NCBI RefSeq assembly: GCF_042096055.1
Contig: NZ_JBELMH010000004.1
Coordinates: 1-64,000 of the forward strand
Source of the DNA: Citreimonas sp042096055
GTDB lineage: Bacteria; Pseudomonadota; Alphaproteobacteria; Rhodobacterales; Rhodobacteraceae
Direction: 5' to 3'
Length of the DNA: 64,000 bases
Shown here: positions 58,391 to 64,000 of the stretch, piece after piece
Position numbering within the stretch: position 1 is the first letter of the stretch
Layout of the letters: each line of letters opens with the position of its first letter
Translations under genes and position numbers: made by a program
Notes under the pieces: generated by a model
The model's database searches: none
What the model was told of the DNA's origin: nothing
The model's input: the letters and a program-made list of their open reading frames with translations, nothing else

Positions 58391-59914
58391 ATGACACTAA
58401 TCGAGGGTATTACCAGCGGATTCCTGCAGTCGATCAGCTGGGCCGTGTTCCCCTACCTGCTCGGCGGCTCGATTTTCGGACTGATCATCGGGGTGATCCC
58501 GGGCCTTTCCGGCCACTTCGCCATGGCGATGGCCGTGACGTTTCTCTACACGATGGAGCCCGGCGCAGGCATCGCCTTCCTGCTGGGGGCGCACGCCACG
58601 GTGGCGCAGGGCGGGGGCCTGACGGCGATCCTGTTCTCGACCCCCGGCACCGGTCAGAACGCGGCGACGCTGCTGGACGGCCCGCCGATGCGCGACAAGG
58701 GCGAGGCCGGCGTCGCCGTCGGCGCCGCCATGGCGTCGTGCTTCCTGGGCGCGACCTTCGGCGCGATCGTGCTCGCGCTGCTGATCCCGGTCCTGCGCGA
58801 GGTGGTGCTGTTCTTCGGCCCGCCCGAGGTGTTCGTGCTGGCCTTCCTCGCGCTGACCTTCGTGGCCGTGCTCGGCAAGGAGGACATGACCCGCAGCCTG
58901 ATCGCGGCGCTGCTTGGCCTGCTGCTGGCGATGATCGGCGTCGACAACGTCACCAACACCGAACGCTTCACCATGGGGTCCGAGCGCATGGCCGACGGGC
59001 TGTCGCTGGTGCCGGTGATCCTGGGCCTCTTCGCCGTGGCCGAGATGATCGACCTGTGGGCGCGCGGCGGATCGCTGGCCAAGGACATGCCGACCGCGCT
59101 GTCGGCCAAGGACACGCAGAAGCAGATCTTCAAGGGCATCGGCACCGCCTTCACCCATTGGTGGCTGGTGATGCGCTGCTCGGCCATCGGCACCACGATG
59201 GGCCTGATCCCGGGCCTCGGCTCGGCCCCCGCGGCCTTCGTCGCCTACGGCCACGCCAAGCAGACGTCGAAGGACAAGGCCAGCTTCGGCAAGGGCAACG
59301 TCGAGGGCGTGATCGGCCCCGAGGCCGCCAACGACGCGGTCGAGGGCGGGGCGCTGGCCTCGACGCTGGCCTTCGGCATCCCAGGCTCGTCCTCGATGGC
59401 GATCCTGTTGTCGGGGCTGTTCATCCTGGGACTCGAGACCGGCCCGGTGATGCTGAACACCAACGTGGACCTCGTGTTCATCATGATCTTCACGATCATC
59501 ATCGGCAACCTGATCGGCACGATCGTCGGCATGTTCCTGGTGAACCCGCTCAGCCGGGCGACTTCGATCCGCGCCAGCGTCATGGTGCCGGTGCTGATGG
59601 CGATCATCGCCACCGGCGCCTTCGCCGGCGACCGCGCGATCTTCGACATCGGCGTCGCCGTCATCTTCGGCATCGTGGGCTACGCGATGAAGGTGCTGAA
59701 CTACTCGCGCGCCGCTTTGCTGATCGGCTTCGTGCTGGGCTTCGCGGTCGAGAAGAACCTGTACCTCGCGCTGCTGCTCGACGGGCCGCTCTTCATCCTG
59801 CAGCCGATCCCGCTGGCGCTGGCGATCATCACGATCGTCTTCCTCGGCTGGAACGTCTTCAGCATCTACCGTGACCGTCGCAGAAGGATCATTCCCGGTG
59901 AACCCGTCAACTGA
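58391..59914 (+). CDS. tctA: Tripartite tricarboxylate transporter large permease
   Basis: A 507-aa TctA-type permease with about 12 helices. Family features are GLIIGVIPGLSGHFAMAMAV and, in the second half, TTMGLIPGLGSAPAAFVAYG, the repeated substrate-binding hairpins, plus AFGIPGSSSMAILLSGL. It starts 86 bp after tctC. The 3' end overlaps tctB by 17 bp with the chosen tctB start. Confidence 0.92.
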   Translation: MTLIEGITSGFLQSISWAVFPYLLGGSIFGLIIGVIPGLSGHFAMAMAVTFLYTMEPGAGIAFLLGAHATVAQGGGLTAILFSTPGTGQNAATLLDGPPMRDKGEAGVAVGAAMASCFLGATFGAIVLALLIPVLREVVLFFGPPEVFVLAFLALTFVAVLGKEDMTRSLIAALLGLLLAMIGVDNVTNTERFTMGSERMADGLSLVPVILGLFAVAEMIDLWARGGSLAKDMPTALSAKDTQKQIFKGIGTAFTHWWLVMRCSAIGTTMGLIPGLGSAPAAFVAYGHAKQTSKDKASFGKGNVEGVIGPEAANDAVEGGALASTLAFGIPGSSSMAILLSGLFILGLETGPVMLNTNVDLVFIMIFTIIIGNLIGTIVGMFLVNPLSRATSIRASVMVPVLMAIIATGAFAGDRAIFDIGVAVIFGIVGYAMKVLNYSRAALLIGFVLGFAVEKNLYLALLLDGPLFILQPIPLALAIITIVFLGWNVFSIYRDRRRRIIPGEPVN

Positions 59915-60452
59915 CCCGAACCCAACCCAAGAGTCCGAGAAGGCGCGCATCCTGCGCGCCCACGCGGCCAATCGCTTCGCGCTCGAGGTCTGCTTCCTGC
60001 TGGTGGTCGGCGTGCTGGTCGTCCTGGCCTTCCTCGAGGCGACGACCTACGCCATGGTCTCGGCGCGCACGCCTTTCGTCATCATGGTGCCGCTGCTGGC
60101 GCTGATCGTGATCCACGCGGTCCGGCTGTGGCGCGCCAGCGGCGGGTTCGAGGTGCGCGAGCGCGTCTCGGACACGTTGCGCGGCGGCAGCGTGCACTTC
60201 AACAAGGTGATCGGCTTCTCGGCGTGGATGGTCGCGCTGGTGGTGATGATCACGGTGCTGGGGCACTACGCCGGCATCTTCGCCTTCTGCGTGATCCTGA
60301 TGCGGTTCCTGGCGGGCGAAAGCTGGAAGATGACGCTGCTGGTCGCGCTCGGCACGACGGCGTTCATCTTCGGCGTGTTCGAGGTGATCTTCAACATCGA
60401 CCTCTACCGCGGCCTCGTGGTGCGCTACTTCATGGGCTACCGGGACTTCTAG
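59898..60452 (+). CDS. tctB: Tripartite tricarboxylate transporter small subunit
   Basis: A 184-aa TctB-type protein with four hydrophobic helices (for example VCFLLVVGVLVVLAFLEA and WMVALVVMITVLGHYAGIF). I favour GTG 59898, with AAGGA 9 nt upstream inside tctA; a GTG at 59871 would add nine residues. It completes the TTT importer. A strong terminator follows 27 bp after the stop. Confidence 0.85.
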   Translation: MNPSTDPNPTQESEKARILRAHAANRFALEVCFLLVVGVLVVLAFLEATTYAMVSARTPFVIMVPLLALIVIHAVRLWRASGGFEVRERVSDTLRGGSVHFNKVIGFSAWMVALVVMITVLGHYAGIFAFCVILMRFLAGESWKMTLLVALGTTAFIFGVFEVIFNIDLYRGLVVRYFMGYRDF

Positions 60453-60479
60453 ATCGGGCGCAGCCGACCACCAAAAGAG

Positions 60480-60509
60480 AAAGGGCGCCGCGATCCGCGG
60501 CGCCCTTTT
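60480..60509. terminator. Bidirectional intrinsic terminator after tctB
   Basis: A 13-bp stem, AAAGGGCGCCGCG pairing with CGCGGCGCCCTTT around ATC, followed by a T on the plus strand and preceded by AAAAGAGA, which gives a T-rich run on the minus strand. It serves both tctB and the convergent ThDP-enzyme gene. Confidence 0.92.
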
Positions 60510-60532
60510 CCGTTCGCGGCGGGGCGGTGCCC

Positions 60533-62326
60533 TCAGACGCCGCCCTTGGTGTTGCGCGCGACCGCCTGTTCGCGCCCCTGCCGCGCGTCGATCCAGACGT
60601 CGATCAGGAACGGCCGGCCCTCGCGCACCGCGGCCACGCCCTCGGCCATGGCCGCTTGCAGCTCGGCCTGCGTGCGCACCGGGCCCACGCCGCCCAGCCC
60701 CTGCGCGCGGGCGAGGCCCGCGATGTCGGGGGCGGGATCGTCCAGCTTCTGGCCGACCCAGGCGTTCGCCTCGACCCTGCCGCGGCGCCGCGCCACGCTT
60801 TCCTGGTGCAGCTCGTCGTTGAAGTACGACCGGTTGTTCGCGATGATCGCCAGCAGCGGCAGGCGGTACTTGGCCGCCGTCCAGAAGGCGTTGATCCCCA
60901 TCAGCGTGTCGCCGTCGCCCAACGTCGCGACCACCAGCCGCCCCGAGCCCTTCAGCGCCAGCGCGGCGCCGACGGCCAGTCCGGGCCCGCTGCCTATCCC
61001 GCCGCCGCCGTCCTTGCCGAGGAAGTCCAGCGGTTCGCGGTGCGGCCAAAGGTCGGTTGGCCAGCCGCGCGACAGCGCCGGGAAGGTCACCGGCGCGTCG
61101 CCGATCTCGGCCCTCAAAGCGCGGGCGATGTCGCGCTGGGTCAGCGTCCCGGACGCGGGCGGCTCGGTCGCGGTGAACGCGGGCAGGGCGGGCGCGGGGC
61201 GTGCGCCGTCGCCGAGGGCGCCCAGCAAGTCCTCGGCCGTGGCGTCCGGATCGGCCAGGAACTCGATGTCGATCGGCGCCAGGTCGTAGTGTTCCTGTCC
61301 CAGCCCGCGATGCAGATGCGCCTCTTCCGAGGCGTGGATGACCGTGCCGGCGAACCCTTCGGCACCGTAGCCCTGTTTCAGCATTCCGCCCAGATCCACC
61401 GAGCCGAGGCTGAGGATCGCGTCGGCCTCGGCCAGCACCGTGCGCGCCTCGGGCGACAGCTTGTTGAACGGCTGGCCAACATGGTTGGGGTGGTCCGACG
61501 GCACCATCGCGCCGGCCTTGAGGTCGGACAGCATCGCGGCGCCCAGCCGCTCGGCCAGCGCCACGCGGGTGGCCATGGCCCCGGCCGTGCGCGCGCCGCG
61601 GCCGAACAGGATGACCGGGCGGCGTGCCGCGTCCAGCGCGCGCGCCGCCTCGGCCAGGCGCGCGGGATCGGGGCGCACCACCGCCGGCACCGCGTGGCGC
61701 GCCGGGTCGGGCAGCGTCAGACCCTCCGGCGCCGGCGCCTCCTGCCAGCTCGCGTCGAGGTTGACGTAGACCGGTGCGCGTGGCGCGGTGTTGGTGATCT
61801 TCCACGCCCGCATCAGCGCCGTCGACGCCGCGGCTGCCGAGCCGGGCTGGTCGTCCCACTTGGTGAAGCTGCGCACCAGCGCGCCCTGGTCCTGCGTCGT
61901 GTGCAACCAGTCGATCCACGGGCGCCGCTCGGCCGCGTCCGTGGGGCCGGTGGCGCCCAGCACCAGCATCGGCACCCGGTCGGCCCAGGCGTTGAACATC
62001 GCCATCGAGCCGTGCAGCAGCCCGACATTCGAATGAAGCACGACCGCCAGCGCCCTGCCAGTCGCCTTGGCGTAACCGTGGGCGACCGCGACGGCGTGCT
62101 CCTCGTGCAGGCACAGGACGATCTCGGGGCGCTCGTTGCCGAGGTGGTTCACCAGACTGTCGTGCAGGCCGCGATAGCTCGCCCCCGGCGTCAGCGCGAC
62201 ATACTCGATATCGAGGCGCCGCAGCATCTGCGCCGCCACGTCCGACCCCCAGGCCATCTCGCCGTCGACCGGCCCCTCGACCGGCTCGGCCTTCCACGCG
62301 TCGTCGATGCTTGCATCCTTCGCCAT
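60533..62326 (-). CDS. Thiamine diphosphate-dependent decarboxylase/synthase
   Basis: A 597-aa enzyme of the acetolactate synthase/benzoylformate decarboxylase superfamily. The N-terminal Pyr domain has the activating Glu in CLHEEHAVAVAHGYAKATG, the middle domain follows at about residues 225-360, and the C-terminal PP domain has the Mg-ThDP motif GDGDTLMGINAFW...IIANN. It probably decarboxylates or carboligates a 2-oxo acid. It is divergent from the molybdenum hydroxylase gene, with operator copy D in the 105-bp spacer, so it is likely co-regulated. It is not a normal IlvB, because the flanking substrate residues differ and no IlvN partner follows. Confidence 0.85.
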   Translation of the reverse strand: MAKDASIDDAWKAEPVEGPVDGEMAWGSDVAAQMLRRLDIEYVALTPGASYRGLHDSLVNHLGNERPEIVLCLHEEHAVAVAHGYAKATGRALAVVLHSNVGLLHGSMAMFNAWADRVPMLVLGATGPTDAAERRPWIDWLHTTQDQGALVRSFTKWDDQPGSAAAASTALMRAWKITNTAPRAPVYVNLDASWQEAPAPEGLTLPDPARHAVPAVVRPDPARLAEAARALDAARRPVILFGRGARTAGAMATRVALAERLGAAMLSDLKAGAMVPSDHPNHVGQPFNKLSPEARTVLAEADAILSLGSVDLGGMLKQGYGAEGFAGTVIHASEEAHLHRGLGQEHYDLAPIDIEFLADPDATAEDLLGALGDGARPAPALPAFTATEPPASGTLTQRDIARALRAEIGDAPVTFPALSRGWPTDLWPHREPLDFLGKDGGGGIGSGPGLAVGAALALKGSGRLVVATLGDGDTLMGINAFWTAAKYRLPLLAIIANNRSYFNDELHQESVARRRGRVEANAWVGQKLDDPAPDIAGLARAQGLGGVGPVRTQAELQAAMAEGVAAVREGRPFLIDVWIDARQGREQAVARNTKGGV

Positions 62327-62351
62327 CCGGACCTCCCCAGGATTTACAGCG

Positions 62352-62368
62352 GTTCCGTAATGTGGAAC
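62352..62368. promoter_or_regulatory. IclR-like palindromic operator, copy D
   Basis: GTTCCGTAATGTGGAAC, a perfect GTTCC-N7-GGAAC inverted repeat further flanked by CAGC and GCTG. It sits in the divergent spacer, 26 bp from the ThDP-enzyme start and 64 bp from the hydroxylase start, and is the most symmetric of the four copies. Confidence 0.72.
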
Positions 62369-62431
62369 GCTGTTCTGGACTGTACGACCTATATGCGTAT
62401 CCTGTCAAAAGCGCAAAGCGGGGAGGGGCAC

Positions 62432-64000
62432 ATGGACCAGCCTGAACGGGGGCGTCGCGAGGACGTCCGCCTGTTGACCGGACAGGGGCGCTATACCGGC
62501 GACCTGTTTCCCGAGGATGCACTTCACGCGGTGTTCCTGCGCGCCCCGGTCGCGCGCGGCCGCTTTGCCGCGCCGGATGTCTCGGACGCCGCCGGCCTGC
62601 CCGGCGTCGTCGCGATCTACACTGCCGCGGACCTGAAAGCGGATGGCCTGACGGACCTGCCGCTGGATGTCGAGCCCGTGCGCGACGACGGCGGTGCGCC
62701 GCAGCCGGCGCCGCGCCCGCTTCTGAACGACGGCGTGATCCGCCACCTGGCCGAGCCGGTGGCGATGATCGTCGCCACCTCGCGCGAGGCGGCCGAGGAC
62801 GCGGCCGAAGCGATCCTGATCTCCTATGACGACGACGGCGCGCCGGTGCTGGACACCCGCGCCGCGACGCAGGACCCGGTCTGGGACGGCGCGGCGGACA
62901 ACACCGCGTCCTTCCACGGCGTGGGTGATGCAGGCGCGGTCGCCGCCGCGATGGACAGCGCCGCGCACGTGGCCGAGGTCGACCTCGACATCTCGCGCCT
63001 CGCCGCGACCTCGCTCGAGCCGCGGGTCTGCCTTGGCATGATCCGCGACGGCCGGATGGAGCTGACCACCAGCACGCAAAGCCCCTTCGCCATCCGCGGC
63101 GCGCTGGCGACGCTGTTCCGCCGCGACGCCGAGTCGATCCGAGTGATCGCGCCCGATGTCGGCGGATCGTTCGGCATGAAGGGCGGGCTCTACCGCGAAG
63201 AGGCGCTGGTGCTCTGGGCCGCCGAAAAGCTCGGCCGCCCCGTGGGCTGGCGCGCCACCCGGTCCGAGGCGTTCCTGGCCGACGATCACGGCCGCTCGGT
63301 CAAGGCCACCGCGCGCCTGGCGCTGGACGGGGAGGGCCGCTTCACCGCTTTGCAGGTCGCCGTCGACGTCGACGTGGGTGCCTATTTCGGCCGTCGGTCC
63401 AAGGGCATGCTCAACAACCTCGGCGGCATCGCGGGCACCTACCGGATCGGCGCGATCGCCGGGCGCGTGCGCTTCGCCTTCACCAACGCGGTGCCCACCT
63501 GTCCCTATCGCGGCTTCGGCCGGCCCGAGGCGACCTACATCATCGAATCCCTCATCGACCGCGCCGCACGCGACACCGGTCGCGACCGCTTCGCCCTGCG
63601 CCGCGCCAACCTGATCCCGCCCGAGGCGATGCCCTACAGGACGGCACTGACCTATCACTACGATTGTGGCGACTTCCCGCGTGTCTTCGACCGCGCCATG
63701 ACCCTGGCCGAAGCCGACGGTTTCGAGGCCCGCCGTCAGGACAGCGCCGCGCGCGGGCGCCTGCGCGGCCTCGGCATTGCCATGCCGATCGAGGTCGCCG
63801 GCGGCCCGCTGCGCCAGCTCAAACGCGACGTGGCGCGCATCACGATCGGCGCCTCGGGCCGCATCTCTGTCGCCCCGGGTTGCATGTCGGTCGGGCAGGG
63901 GCACGAGACCACGCTGTCGCGCATGGTGGCCGGGCGCTTGGGCGTCGCGGTCGATGCCGTCGACTTCCTTCAGGGCGACACCGATCTGTTGCCCGAGGGG
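62432..64000 (+). CDS. Xanthine dehydrogenase/CO dehydrogenase family molybdopterin subunit (3' end outside window)
   Basis: The frame is open from ATG 62432 to the end of the window (523 codons), about two thirds of a typical 770-residue large subunit. Landmarks: GQGRYTGDLFPEDALHAVFLRAP at the start (quoted in part: GRYTGDLFPED), VIAPDVGGSFGMKGGLYREE, PYRGFGRPEATYIIE and the GQGHETTL molybdopterin motif near the end. The loop that in CO dehydrogenases carries the Cys ligand reads YRGFGRP, so it is an aldehyde oxidase/hydroxylase type, oxidising an aromatic or heterocyclic acid or an aldehyde. A GGGGAGGGG Shine-Dalgarno precedes it. The Fe-S and FAD subunits should lie downstream. Confidence 0.88.
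   Translation, partial: MDQPERGRREDVRLLTGQGRYTGDLFPEDALHAVFLRAPVARGRFAAPDVSDAAGLPGVVAIYTAADLKADGLTDLPLDVEPVRDDGGAPQPAPRPLLNDGVIRHLAEPVAMIVATSREAAEDAAEAILISYDDDGAPVLDTRAATQDPVWDGAADNTASFHGVGDAGAVAAAMDSAAHVAEVDLDISRLAATSLEPRVCLGMIRDGRMELTTSTQSPFAIRGALATLFRRDAESIRVIAPDVGGSFGMKGGLYREEALVLWAAEKLGRPVGWRATRSEAFLADDHGRSVKATARLALDGEGRFTALQVAVDVDVGAYFGRRSKGMLNNLGGIAGTYRIGAIAGRVRFAFTNAVPTCPYRGFGRPEATYIIESLIDRAARDTGRDRFALRRANLIPPEAMPYRTALTYHYDCGDFPRVFDRAMTLAEADGFEARRQDSAARGRLRGLGIAMPIEVAGGPLRQLKRDVARITIGASGRISVAPGCMSVGQGHETTLSRMVAGRLGVAVDAVDFLQGDTDLLPEG

Noticed and set aside
60533..62326. Calling the ThDP enzyme acetolactate synthase (ilvB)
   Set aside because: No small subunit follows and the context is catabolic, so a more general ThDP decarboxylase label is safer.
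62376..62400. A fifth IclR-like site around the TATATGCGTATCC stretch
   Set aside because: It shares only the TATGCG centre with the other copies and lacks the GTTCC half-site.
59907..62522. An 871-residue minus-strand frame over tctB and the ThDP gene
   Set aside because: It lies out of frame with the clear ThDP enzyme and antisense to tctB; the composition is typical of GC-driven shadow frames.

Overview
The window is 64 kb of high-GC DNA with overlapping, co-directional operons and an unusually large number of solute uptake systems: two TRAP transporters, a branched-chain/aromatic-type ABC importer, a BMP-type ABC importer, a tripartite tricarboxylate transporter (TTT) and a BCCT carrier. 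Together with a SigF/NrsF-type sigma module and a bufferin operon, this points to a heterotrophic alphaproteobacterium, most likely Rhodobacterales. I could not test that by alignment. No rRNA, tRNA, phage, insertion sequence or CRISPR array was seen. Two 100-N assembly gaps (2977-3076 and 11609-11708) break genes. The second is an unmerged 55-bp contig overlap.

Layout. 1-2.8 kb: acyl-CoA dehydrogenase-like (partial), PIG-L deacetylase, NodS-like methyltransferase and glycosyltransferase in one overlapping operon. 2.9-4.9 kb: aldehyde dehydrogenase and SDR. 5.1-11.8 kb: a complete D-erythronate catabolic operon (denD, TRAP dctPQM, otnK, otnC, otnI) behind a LacI-type operator. 12.0-19.3 kb: a candidate RiPP locus that I do not recognise from the literature. 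It has a 103-aa precursor with two identical 12-residue cores (TRAFFDFNGSCG), a hairpin, a radical SAM/SPASM maturase, a JmjC-type oxygenase and a GNAT, convergent with a cytosolic subtilase, a PAP2/haloperoxidase-like protein carrying 14 Asn-Arg repeats, and a BTAD/SARP-type regulator. 19.5-22.4 kb: membrane-fused spermidine-synthase-like protein and a PRMT-like methyltransferase.

22.5-26.3 kb: a second RiPP system of known type, the bufferin operon (bufA1, bufB1, bufC1, doxX), divergent from an ECF sigma factor and a DUF1109 anti-sigma. Both directions carry a GTAACG-N16-CGWA promoter. 26.4-32.4 kb: cytosine-deaminase-like amidohydrolase and a BMP-type nucleoside/base ABC importer. 32.5-35.5 kb: second TRAP transporter. 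35.8-45.4 kb: flotillin, two aldehyde dehydrogenases and a Liv-type ABC importer, facing an AraC regulator with a tandem 21-bp-spaced operator. 46.5-52.1 kb: peroxiredoxin, BCCT carrier, and a GGDEF/EAL protein with a periplasmic binding protein.

52.5-64 kb: a catabolic cluster of unknown substrate (dihydroxyphthalate-decarboxylase-like protein, two class II aldolases, AroE, an EamA permease, tctCAB, a ThDP decarboxylase and a molybdenum hydroxylase). It has four matching 17-bp IclR-like palindromes spread over its promoter regions, suggesting a single local regulon.
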